DNA from: Sipunculus nudus
Lineage: Eukaryota; Annelida; Sipuncula; Golfingiida; Sipunculidae
NCBI GenBank assembly: GCA_026874595.1
Contig: CM049317.1
Location: forward strand, 35,554,901-35,618,900
Reading direction: 5' to 3'
Length of the DNA: 64,000 nucleotides
Each line of letters begins with the position of its first letter. Position 1 is the stretch's first letter. The notes below the pieces were generated by a model, which saw only the letters and a list, made by a program, of their open reading frames with translations, did no database searches and was not told the origin of the DNA. Both the position numbers and the translations under genes were made by a program. Positions 1-10,669 of this stretch are shown piece by piece.

Positions 1-17
1 TAAACTTTACATTATCA

Positions 18-1160
18 GTGATCAAATCATGCAAAGAAAAAAGCACTGTGAAACTTAGGAAATTGAGGAGAATCAGTATTGACACTTTTGCACAGGACTT
101 AGCTGCAGCCTTCGTCATAACTGGATCAGCCACAGATGCATCAATACTGTCAGAGATGTACAACAGTACTGTGACCAGGACACTTGATAAACACGCCCCT
201 ATCTGTGAGATATCCCCAAAGCAAGGACTCCGGAAGGCTTGGTACAGTGATGATATTCATGAATCCAGAAAGTTACGTCGACGCCTTGAAAGAAATTATC
301 GGAAGACAGGTCTGGCGATACATTTTCAAATGTTTAAAACACAGCAGAAAAGAGTAGTTAAGATGATTGAAGAAGAAAAATCTAAGTATTATCGGACTAC
401 ATTTTGTGAGCAAGAATCAAAAACTATGTTTAAGCTTGTGAAAAGTCTAGTCCAACAAAACTCAACGAGGCCTCTCCCATCTAGTTCTAGTAGCATAGAG
501 CTTGCAAACAGCTTCGTCAAGTTTTTCTCTGACAAGATCATGAAGATTGGCACAGCCCTGGATGGCATCACAATAGACCAAGACATTACTTTGGTGGACT
601 GTCCTCCAGCTGAGCATGTGCTGGAGTGCTTCCCTCCCCTAACTCCACAGGATGTTAAAAATCTGATTGTCAAAAGCCCAACAAAGTCCTGCATGTTGGA
701 CCCTTTACCTACTTGGCTTCTCAAGCAAGAATCTGTCTTGAGAGTACTTGTGCCCACGATTACCTCATGCATTAATGCATCATTAACATCTGGCTGTATG
801 CCACTATGTTTGAAATCTGCTGTTGTATCTCCACTCCTGAAGAAATCCGGTCTTGACGAGAACAATTTAAAGAACTACAGGCCAGTCTCTAATCTAGCAT
901 TTCTTGGAAAGCTCATTGAAAAAGCTGTGGCCCATCATCTGACAAATCACATGTCACAAAATGCTCTGCATGACCCCTTACAATCAGCATATAGGAAGGG
1001 CCATAGCACTGAAAGTGCATTGTTGAGTGTGAAAAATGATATGGATGTGGCACTGGATCATGGAAATGAGGTTTTACTGCTGCTTCTCGATCTCTCCGCA
1101 GCTTTCGATACGGTCGACCACACAATTTGCTTGAAAGACTGTCCTCCACAGTTGGATTGA
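18..1160 (+). pseudogene. LINE reverse transcriptase, N-terminal part (fingers/palm)
   Basis: The open frame carries a basic linker (about residues 60-130), then RT block motifs NYRPVSNLAFLGKLIEK, QSAYRKGHSTESALL and LLDLSAAFDTVDH. The last includes the first catalytic Asp of the palm. No start codon can be assigned because the element continues past the window edge. The frame leaves the RT reading just after FDTVDH: the downstream GLRGSALK stretch is in another frame, and the codon before MESYLTSRSQ is TAG at 1178-1180 where related elements usually have Trp. The region between FDTVDH and GLRGSALK is also shorter than in related elements, so a small deletion is likely. Confidence 0.85.
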
Positions 1161-1180
1161 GAGGAAGTGCACTGAAATAG

Positions 1181-2215
1181 ATGGAAAGTTATTTAACCTC
1201 ACGGAGTCAGTCAGTTGTGATAGAGAACACACAGTCCAAAGAGACGCTTCTAACAACTGGTGTACCCCAGGGATCAGTTCTTGGCCCATTGCTTTTTTTG
1301 TGCTACCTCCTGCCGTTAGCTCGGGTCATCGAAGTTCACCGTGTGAAGAGACATGGCTATGCTGATGACACTCGGATATATGTCACTTTTAAGCTGAATG
1401 ATACCAGCAGCCTGTCGCATGCCATTTCCACACTCGAAGCATGTGTCCGTGATGTAAGAGCTTGGATGGTCAAAAACAGACTTAAGCTAAATGATGACAA
1501 GACAGAACTTTTGTTGGTGGCACCAAGGCATTATATGACCAGGCTGCTTAAATGCGATCCAAAAGTTTCTGTTGGGAGTGCCATCATCCGGCCATCAGAC
1601 TCTGTTAGGAATCTGAGTGCAATGTTTGACAAGAACATGGGCATGACTCCGCAAATGAGCCATATGTGCAAGGCTATGTACCACAACATCAGACAGATAA
1701 GCAAAATTGGACGCCATCTTGATGAAGAAACGTGTAACAGTTGTCATGCCATGGTTACTTCAAGACTGGATTACAACAATGGCTTGTTAATAGGACTGCC
1801 TTCCACCACCATTTCTCGCTTTCAGCATGCTCAAAACTCCGCCGCAAGGCTCATCTCAGGATTAAAGAAGCATGAACACATATCACCAATGCTCCGCAGT
1901 CTCCATTGGCTGCCTGTAAATGAACGGATTATATATAAAATCTTAATCTTTGTGTATAAGGTCATCTACAATCAGTCGCCACCCAAGTACCTGGTTTCAC
2001 TTCTTCAGTCACATGTTCAAACCAGACATCTGCGCTCCTCTGGACAAGCCCTGAAGCTTCATATCCCACGCATAAATAAAGTTGTGGGAGAGAGGGCTTT
2101 TAGCACAGCTGCACCAAAATTATGGAACGATATTCCCTGTGCCCTGAGACAAGCGTTGTCATTGGCAACATTCAAAAAACATCTAAAAACACTGCTTTTT
2201 GCTCGATTACAGTAG
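1181..2215 (+). pseudogene. LINE reverse transcriptase, C-terminal part (palm/thumb)
   Basis: This continues the same protein after the frameshift. It holds GVPQGSVLGPLLF (RT block 4/5) and the catalytic box YADD at about residue 61 (HGYADDTRIY), then LKLNDDKTELLL and the thumb/C-terminal block with LHWLPVNERIIYK and AAPKLWNDIPCALR. These are hallmarks of CR1/L2/Rex1-type RTs. It ends with a normal stop about 65 bp before the terminal microsatellite, so the 3' end looks complete. It would act at a target site by primed reverse transcription, but as part of a broken ORF it cannot be functional here. Confidence 0.88.
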
Positions 2216-2279
2216 CACAGAACCACACAAAAAGCGCACAGAAATGACTCATATACTTGCGCTTTATAAGTGAATAACA

Positions 2280-2313
2280 TTATTATAATTATTATTATTA
2301 TTATTATTATTAT
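2280..2313. repeat. TTA microsatellite at LINE 3' end
   Basis: About 30 bp of TTA/ATT triplets directly follow the LINE 3' UTR. It marks the 3' boundary of the element. Confidence 0.85.
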
Positions 2314-3300
2314 AGTGTTTAAAATAAATATATACAGATTTTACACATTCTATAGGAAACAGAACTTGGGCTTAAGCATCCAGGGCATTCTCTGAGAGGT
2401 GATCAACACTGACTGGCTGTAATGTATCAATATCATGTGAAGCAGAGAAAAGCCACATGATTTTTTGCACTCAAGCAGAGTTTACAAGATTTTGTCACAC
2501 AAGGCAATGGACACCAAGGCCAACAAGGATGGCTACTTCCATGCATTTGTTATACTTTATGAATAAAGGACCAAGCTCAGGGAAACATTCACAATAATGG
2601 AGACATGCAGTCACGCAAGGTTAAGGCCACCAGACCCTAACAATGATGGACTTTATCATTGAATTAAATAAGAAAGTTCAGAGAAAATCTCAATCAAACA
2701 TAAATGAAACCTTGGTTACAACCAAGAGGAAGGAGATGAAAATTCAATGAAAGAGTGGGGAATATCGTTTTCTTTACACAGAAATAAAAAAATATAATAA
2801 ATAGATTTTTTATCCATAATAGTGTTTAAAATAAATATATACAGATTTTCAAATTCTATGGGAAGCAGAACTTGGGCTTAAGCATCCCGGGCCTTCTCTG
2901 AGAGGTGATCAAGAATGACTGGCTTTAATGTATCATTGTCAGGTGAAGCAGAGAAAAGCCACAATTTTTTTGTACTCGAGCAGAGTTTACCAGACACACA
3001 AGGCAATGGACACCAAGGCCACACAGGGATGGACATAATCATTGTCAAAAATGAAAAAGGTTCAGAGAAAATATAATAATATGAGGCCAATCTAAAAGAA
3101 ACCTTGGTTCCAACATAGTGAAAGGTGATCAACATTCAATGCAGGAGTGGGAAGTATCTTTTTACAGAGAAATAAACAGATAATATATTGATTCTTTGAT
3201 CTATGCCTCATGAGAATAATAGTCTTCAAAACCATTAGATACAGTGTTTTACACATACCGGTAATATGGGATACACACCTTGGGCTAAAGTATCTAAAGA
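2313..3300. repeat. diverged tandem duplication, three copies (~400-500 bp)
   Basis: Three successive blocks start near 2313, 2820 and 3224. They share the same order of short matches: AGTGTTTAAAATAAATATAT, CAGAACTTGGGCTTAAGCAT, GAGAGGTGATCAA, GAAGCAGAGAAAAGCCAC and GGCAATGGACACCAAGGCC. The first two copies are clear; the third is degenerate and short. No coding sequence is visible. The first copy abuts the LINE 3' end. Confidence 0.7.
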
Positions 3301-4222
3301 GATTTTCATTACCGCACCCGCATTCTGGGAATACAGATTAACAATTTTTCATCGATGGAGTCGTGTACTAAAACATGCTGTCACGAAAATTTGACCACTA
3401 TTCGTTCTTGCATCCACCCTAACAGCAAACTATAGAAGTTTAGCTATAACCTGGTACCAATGGAAATTTCCTAGGAGGTGGGGTGAACAAAAACCTTAAA
3501 TAAGCCACTTTTTCTCACTTGGCTCCTGAACCATAGTTTACAGTTTCTCAGTAGGTAACTTTATCCATATCTTTGAAATAAGTCAAAATGCCCAGAAGGT
3601 TTGGACAGCAACACCTCACGATCCAGCCGTCCATACCTTTTGAGCCTAAATTTGTCACTGACCCACAAGGAATGGACACAGTGCAGCCCAGAGGGTTGGA
3701 CTGTAGGCTCACAATGTCCCCGCAGTCTGTAGGCTGAATGCTAACCTCACAAGGACTGTTTGTACAGATTTCCCAGCCCACAAGTACAAGGACTCCACTA
3801 GGCTCACAATGTCCCCCCCGTCTGTATGTCCGTCCATCCGGCTGTCCCTTAACAGGGCACAAATGGTAACTGCTGGACCTGGAATCTTCTTACTTGACAT
3901 CCAATGAGGTCCATAAAAGATTTCCTTGGAAACTTGAAATTAGGTCACTGTGACTTATATCCTCTGAGTTACGCTGCTTGAAAGCACCCCCTCCCCTCCC
4001 CCAGAATAATTAACAAGGGACCCATGGGTCACGGCGCTCAGCTGATCGTGATTGGACTATAAATGTTTCTCCACTGTGATACTATATCGAGTCGATAAAG
4101 CTTATGAATATCATGTACATGTTGGGCTATTATAAAGGAATGTAATGTAATATGTGAGTAAATGATAAATGAAATTACCTGACTGATGGATTAATAGAGT
4201 CAAATAAAGTGGTTAATTTTTG
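3301..4222. other. non-coding interval with a dispersed repeat fragment
   Basis: I see no gene here. The part 3850-4010 resembles 15420-15590 (shared words: AGGGCACAAA, CTTACTTGACA, GAGGTCCAT, GGAAAC, ATCCT.TGAG). At 4011 it runs into AACAAGGGACCCATGGGTCA followed by GCTCAGCTGA. This is the end motif of the family A repeat seen again at 42173 and 44851, and reversed at 15718. Confidence 0.6.
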
Positions 4223-4399
4223 CTTGCCGGAAATCTTCGATTTTGGCAAGCATATTGCTCAGTTGCGTATGTCTGTTTGTCTGTTTGTTTGTTTGTTTGT
4301 CTGCACTCCCCTGGCCACAATTTTGCCACAATCACCTTGAAACTTACAGGGATGATGAAAAACATAATTTCTAGGTGCCCTATTGTTTTTGGTTAAAAT

Positions 4400-4425
4400 A
4401 GGTCAAAGGTCAAAGGTCAAGGTCA
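4400..4425 (+). promoter_or_regulatory. nuclear-receptor half-site array (AGGTCA repeats), repeated in each monomer
   Basis: Four AGGTCA half-sites lie in direct orientation, with spacings of 1, 1 and 0, ending in TCAAGGTCA. The same array is at about 5797, 7418 and 8815; a degraded version is near 10467. AGGTCA direct repeats are the known binding units of RXR/COUP/HNF4-type receptors, and TCAAGGTCA fits monomeric receptors such as ERR or FTZ-F1. Whether anything binds here is not shown by the sequence. Confidence 0.45.
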
Positions 4426-4690
4426 CGACAGGTATGGTTAACGGTTTTTGCACTATAACTTCGCCATAAATAGGCTTATCCACTTCTGCAACAGCTCATT
4501 TTTCGTCATCACCTGGCCTTTCTTTTGACATGTAGCTAACTTAAATTTGCTGTTACCATGGTTACGCAATTTTGGGGAGAAATCATGGAATTTCGTGATA
4601 TTTTTCAAATTTGCAGCAATCGTACTGATTCTGAGAAATTTTATGTAACATAAGAATATCTCGAAATTGTTTTTTCAGATTTTGGAAATG

Positions 4691-4709
4691 GCCGCCAGGG
4701 GGCGTTGCA
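4691..4709 (+). promoter_or_regulatory. CTCF-like core motif, first of eight in the array
   Basis: GCCGCCAGGGGGCGTTGC matches the CTCF core consensus as I remember it (CCASYAGRKGGC). Copies are at 4691, 6090, 7709 and 9108. The variant CCGCTAGGGGGCGCTGC is at 5149 and 8167, and CCACCAGGGGGCGTGG is at 6548 and 9566. All are on the + strand. Occupancy is not demonstrable from sequence. Confidence 0.45.
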
Positions 4710-5508
4710 GATGAAAAAACATGAAAATTTGTTTTGGTGCTATACCTCCAGAACTATTAAACATTGGGCCATTTCCATCACAGCACCTTAAACTAGGGTC
4801 CATGGGCTTATTTTTGCGCATAGGTGCCAAAGTGCGCTATTGCCAGATTTCTCTATTTTTGGGGTAAAACTTTTGAATTTTCAAAATATGCAGTTTTCAG
4901 CTTCTAACTCTGTCAGTTTTTATGCTAGAGTGGTCAAACTTTTTGCATCTTGTAGCCCTTGGTGAGTTCTCGGTGATCCAATCAAAGATCTTGCGAAATC
5001 TCGCACCGTTTCTCGTCGAATGAGATTTTCCCGATTTCACGGTGACATGCCCTATAGGCCACAGATATGCAGGCATCGTTTTGAAACTGACACATGTTAC
5101 GTCATACATTAATATCTCGAAAGTAATTTTTCAGTTTTTGAAAAATTACCGCTAGGGGGCGCTGCACTGCAACCCCGTACCTACTATCATTGTTTAATCA
5201 TATCTCCAAATATACACCGTTTAGCTACATAAACTGTACATCATATGAATCGGCATTTCATGGCCTTTCTGCCCATGGCCAATTTTGTTTAATCATACAC
5301 GGTCCCCACAAGTTTTAGCAACTTTGTAAAAAATGGAAACCCGCATGCACATATACATATGCCATCACGCATGCATGCACGCGTTTTAGTATGAATGACA
5401 GACACGCTTTCCCGTGAGTGCAAAAATTATAGCGTTCGCTGTATAAAATAAGTAACTACGGACACTCTTTGCGGGCCGGTTTGCCATTTCTGTCGCGTTA
5501 TAGTTTAT

Positions 5509-5650
5509 TGCTTGCCGGAATCAGAGATTTCGACAAGTATGTTGATCAGTCCCGTATGTTTGTTGCTTGCCGGAATCAAAGATTCGGCAAGCATGTTGAT
5601 CACTTGCGTATGTTTGTTGCTTGCCGGAAATCTTCGATTTTGGCAAGCAT
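5509..5650. repeat. short tandem hairpin units at monomer A/B junction
   Basis: Three units of about 55 bp start near 5509, 5563 and 5622, and again at 8527, 8581 and 8640. Each contains GCTTGCCGGAA..GGCAAGC-type arms. A similar pair sits at 7171 and 7241, and at 10189 and 10259. The arms GCTTGCC and GGCAAGC are exact reverse complements; the inner GAAATC/GATTTC extend the stem in the cleanest copies. Confidence 0.8.
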
Positions 5651-8600
5651 ATTGCTCAGTTGCGTATGTCTGTTTGTCTGTTTGTTTGTTTGTTTGTCTG
5701 CACTCCCCTGGCCACAATTTTGCCACAATCACCTTGAAACTTACAGGGATGATGAAAAACATAATTTCTAGGTGCCCTATTGTTTTTGGTTAAAATAGGT
5801 CAAAGGTCAAAGGTCAAGGTCACGACAGGAATGGTTAACGGTTTTTGCACTATAACTTCGCCATAAATAGGCTTATCCACTTCTGCAATAGCTCATTTTT
5901 TTCGTCATCACCTGGCCTTTCTTTTGACATGTAGCTTACTTAAATTTGCTGTTACCATGGTTACGCAATTTTGGGGAGAAATCATGGAATTTCGTGATAT
6001 TTTTCAAATTTGCAGCAATCGTACTGATTCCGAGATATTTTATGTAACACAAGAATATCTCGAAATTGTTTTTTCAGATTTTGGAAATGGCCGCCAGGGG
6101 GCGTTGCAGATGAAAAAACATGAACATTTGTTTTGGTGCTATACCTCCAGAACTATTAAACATTGGGCCATTTCCATCACAGCACCTTCAACTGGGGTCC
6201 ATGGGCTTATTTTTGCGCATAGGTGCCAAAGTGCGCTATTGCCAGATTTCTCTACTTTTGGGGTAAAACTTTTGAATTTTGAAAATATGCAGTTTTCAGC
6301 TTCTAACTCTGTCAGTTTTTATGCTGGAGAGGTCAATTTTTTTGCATCTTGTAGCCCTTGGTGAGTTCTCGGTGATCCAATCAAAAATCTTGCAAAATCT
6401 CGCACCGTTTCTCGTCAAACGAGAGTCTTCGAGATTTCATTTAATATGACCTACAGGTTGCATTTTTTTAACAATGGCTTAGAAATTGATATATTTTGTG
6501 TTATTTTATAAATATCTCGAAATCAGTTTTTCATTTTATTGAAATAGCCACCAGGGGGCGTGGTACCTGAAACACTGTAACATATCATTTTTCTGCAATA
6601 TCTCAAAAAATATTAAACGTGACACCATTTTTTTTTTTTGTGGTATCTGAAACTTGGAACATTGGCTTATTCCTCCGCACATGTAGCTTTGTACTGCCGT
6701 TACCATGGTTACCAAATTTTGGGGTAAAACGTGACCACTTGAAAATACGAAGTTTACCTGCTTCTATCTCTGTTGATATTTGCCATAGAAAGGTCTGGTT
6801 TTCGGCGTTAGACAGCATCCGTCTAGTTCTTAGTCATTCAATCGCAAGTCTCGTCATATCTCGCACCGTTTCTCGTGAAACGAGAACACGTGACCATTCA
6901 AAGAAATGCCTATAATTCTGTCATTTTTACGCCACAGACACATGGTCTGCAGCGCCGGATAGCGTCGGACACTCGCAGTCACATTCAGGGGTCGCATTGT
7001 AAGTCTCGTCAAATCTCGCGCCGTGTTTCACCAAACCACGAAGTCACGTGCCGTCGCCGCAAGTGCCGGCAGGGTCCCTACGGTGGGCGGCCGGCGTGTG
7101 CAGCGGTGCGTGACGGCCTTTCCAGGCCCTGTCTATTATCATACATGTTGGAGGCACAGTCACAACTTTATTGCTTGCCGGAAATCTTCGATTTCGGCAA
7201 GCATATTGCTCAGTTGCGTATGTCTGTTTGTCTGTTTGTTGCTTGCCGGAAATCTTCGATTTCGGCAAGCATATTGCTCAGTTGCGTATGTCTGTTTGTC
7301 TGTTTGTCTGTTTGTTTGTCTGCACTCTCCTGGCCACAATTTTGCCACAATCACCTTGAAACTTACAGGGATGATGAAAAACATAATTTCTAGGTGCCCT
7401 ATTGTTTTTGGTTAAAATAGGTCAAAGGTCAAAGGTCAAGGTCACGACAGGTATGGTTAACGGTTTTTGCACTATAACTTCGCCATAAATAGGCTTATCC
7501 ACTTTTGCAACAGCTCATTTTTCGTCATCACCTGGCCTTTCTTTTGACATGTAGCTAACTTAAATTTGCTGTTACCATGGTTACGCAATTTTGGGGAGAA
7601 ATCATGGAATTTCGTGATTTTTTCAAATTTGCAGCAATCGTACTGATTCTGAGAAATTTTATGTAACATAAGAATATCTCGAAATTGTTTTTTCAGATTT
7701 TGGAAATGGCCGCCAGGGGGCGTTGCAGATGAAAAAACATGAAAATTTGTTTTGGTGCTATACCTCCAGAACTATTAAACATTGGGCCATTTCCATCACA
7801 GCACCTTAAACTAGGGTCCATGGGCTTATTTTTGCGCATAGGTGCCAAAGTGCGCTATTGCCAGATTTCTCTATTTTTGGGGTAAAACTTTTGAATTTTC
7901 AAAATATGCAGTTTTCAGCTTCTAACTCTGTCAGTTTTTATGCTAGAGTGGTCAAACTTTTTGCATCTTGTAGCCCTTGGTGAGTTCTCGGTGATCCAAT
8001 CAAAGATCTTGCGAAATCTCGCACCGTTTCTCGTCGAATGAAATTTTCCCGATTTCACGGTGACATGCCCTATAGGCCACAGATATGCAGGCATCGTTTT
8101 GAAACTGACACATGTTACGTCATACATTAATATCTCGAAAGTAATTTTTCAGTTTTTGAAAAATTACCGCTAGGGGGCGCTGCACTGCAACCCCGTACCT
8201 ACTATCATTGTTTAATCATATCTCCAAATATACACCGTTTAGCTACATAAACTGTACATCATATGAATCGGCATTTCATGGCCTTTCTGCCCATGGCCAA
8301 TTTTGTTTAATCATACACGGTCCCCACAAGTTTTAGCAACTTTGTAAAAAATGGAAACCCGCATGCACATATACATATGCCATCACGCATGCATGCACGC
8401 GTTTTAGTATGAATGACAGACACGCTTTCCCGTGAGTGCAAAAATTATAGCGTTCGCTGTATAAAATAAGTAACTACGGACACTCTTTGCGGGCCGGTTT
8501 GCCATTTCTGTCGCGTTATAGTTTATTGCTTGCCGGAATCAGAGATTTCGACAAGTATGTTGATCAGTCCCGTATGTTTGTTGCTTGCCGGAATCAAAGA

Positions 8601-10669
8601 TTCGGCAAGCATGTTGATCACTTGCGTATGTTTGTTGCTTGCCGGAAATCTTCGATTTTGGCAAGCATATTGCTCAGTTGCGTATGTCTGTTTGTCTGTT
8701 TGTTTGTTTGTTTGTCTGCACTCCCCTGGCCACAATTTTGCCACAATCACCTTGAAACTTACAGGGATGATGAAAAACATAATTTCTAGGTGCCCTATTG
8801 TTTTTGGTTAAAATAGGTCAAAGGTCAAAGGTCAAGGTCACGACAGGAATGGTTAACGGTTTTTGCACTATAACTTCGCCATAAATAGGCTTATCCACTT
8901 CTGCAATAGCTCATTTTTTTCGTCATCACCTGGCCTTTCTTTTGACATGTAGCTTACTTAAATTTGCTGTTACCATGGTTACGCAATTTTGGGGAGAAAT
9001 CATGGAATTTCGTGATATTTTTCAAATTTGCAGCAATCGTACTGATTCCGAGATATTTTATGTAACACAAGAATATCTCGTAATTGTTTTTTCAGATTTT
9101 GGAAATGGCCGCCAGGGGGCGTTGCAGATGAAAAAACATGAACATTTGTTTTGGTGCTATACCTCCAGAACTATTAAACATTGGGCCATTTCCATCACAG
9201 CACCTTCAACTGGGGTCCATGGGCTTATTTTTGCGCATAGGTGCCAAAGTGCGCTATTGCCAGATTTCTCTACTTTTGGGGTAAAACTTTTGAATTTTGA
9301 AAATATGCAGTTTTCAGCTTCTAACTCTGTCAGTTTTTATGCTGGAGAGGTCAATTTTTTTGCATCTTGTAGCCCTTGGTGAGTTCTCGGTGATCCAATC
9401 AAAAATCTTGCAAAATCTCGCACCGTTTCTCGTCAAACGAGAGTCTTCGAGATTTCATTTAATATGACCTACAGGTTGCATTTTTTTAACAATGGCTTAG
9501 AAATTGATATATTTTGTGTTATTTTATAAATATCTCGAAATCAGTTTTTCATTTTATTGAAATAGCCACCAGGGGGCGTGGTACCTGAAACACTGTAACA
9601 TATCATTTTTCTGCAATATCTCAAAAAATATTAAACGTGACACCATTTTTTTTTTTGTGGTATCTGAAACTTGGAACATTGGCTTATTCCTCCGCACATG
9701 TAGCTTTGTACTGCCGTTACCATGGTTACCAAATTTTGGGGTAAAACGTGACCACTTGAAAATACGAAGTTTACCTGCTTCTATCTCTGTTGATATTTGC
9801 CATAGAAAGGTCTGGTTTTCGGCGTTAGACAGCATCCGTCTAGTTCTTAGTCATTCAATCGCAAGTCTCGTCATATCTCGCACCGTTTCTCGTGAAACGA
9901 GAACACGTGACCATTCAAAGAAATGCCTATAATTCTGTCATTTTTTTACGCCAAAGACACATGGTCTGCAGCGCCGGATAGCGTCGGACACTCGCAGTCA
10001 CATTCAGGGGTCGCATTTTAAGTCTCGTCAAATCTCGCGCCGTGTTTCACCAAACCACGAAGTCACGTGCCGTCGCCGCAAGTGCCGGCAGGGTCCCTAC
10101 GGTGGGCGGCCGGCGTGTGCAGCGGTGCGTGACGGCCTTTCCGGGCCCTGTCTATTATCATACATGTTGGAGGCACAGTCACAACTTTATTGCTTGCCGG
10201 AAATCTTCGATTTCGGCAAGCATATTGCTCAGTTGCGTATGTCTGTTTGTCTGTTTGTTGCTTGCCGGAAATCTTCGATTTCCGCAAGCATGTTGGTCAG
10301 TTCCGTATGTCCATTTGTCTGTTTGTTTTTTTGTTTTTTTGTTTGTTTTTTTGTGTGTTTGTCTGCGCTCTCCTGGCCACAATTTTGCAGCAATCGACAT
10401 GACCCTTACAGGGTTGATTGACAACCGAACACCCTGGAACCCTATTGTTTTTGGTCAACATTGCTCCAAGGTCAAGGGTCAAGGTCACGACAGGTGTGGT
10501 TAACGGTTTTTGCACTATAACTTCGCCATAAATAGGCTTATCCACTTCTGCAATAGCTCATTTTCTTCGTCATTACCTGGCCTTTCTTTTGATATGTAGC
10601 TTACTTAAATTTGCTGTTACCATGGTTACATTTTTTGGGCAAAAATCATGGAAATTGGAAATAAAACGA

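Larger units (their letters stand above)
1..2313 (+). mobile_element. LINE, CR1/L2/Rex1-like non-LTR retrotransposon (5' end outside window)
   Basis: This is the 3' portion of a non-LTR retrotransposon. The window opens inside the linker upstream of the reverse transcriptase, so any endonuclease lies outside. The RT domain is followed by a C-terminal region ending in FKKHLKTLLF, a short 3' UTR with a GCGCTTTATAAG-type stretch, and a TTA microsatellite at 2280-2313. Chordate and invertebrate CR1/L2/Rex1-group LINEs typically end in such microsatellites. A frameshift and an internal stop show that this copy is dead. The clade assignment is from memory of RT motifs and is only approximate. Confidence 0.85.

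Noticed and set aside
3548-3900. Minus-strand frames of 104 and 63 codons at 3.5-3.9 kb
   Set aside because: Overlap each other, no motif, and the DNA recurs as a dispersed non-coding repeat at 15.4 kb.
4552-4565. GTTACCATGGTTAC as an RFX X-box site in each monomer
   Set aside because: Close to the consensus but with a mismatch in one half; weaker evidence than the other motifs, so not listed as a feature.
5509-5700. Regularly spaced hairpin repeats that resemble a short CRISPR array
   Set aside because: Only three units, spacers are repeat-derived rather than unique, and the context is eukaryotic.
5469-9382. Frames of 60-146 codons repeated 3018 bp apart as a duplicated gene
   Set aside because: They read through TGTT/TCTG microsatellites and several strands and frames at once; conservation is that of the DNA repeat.
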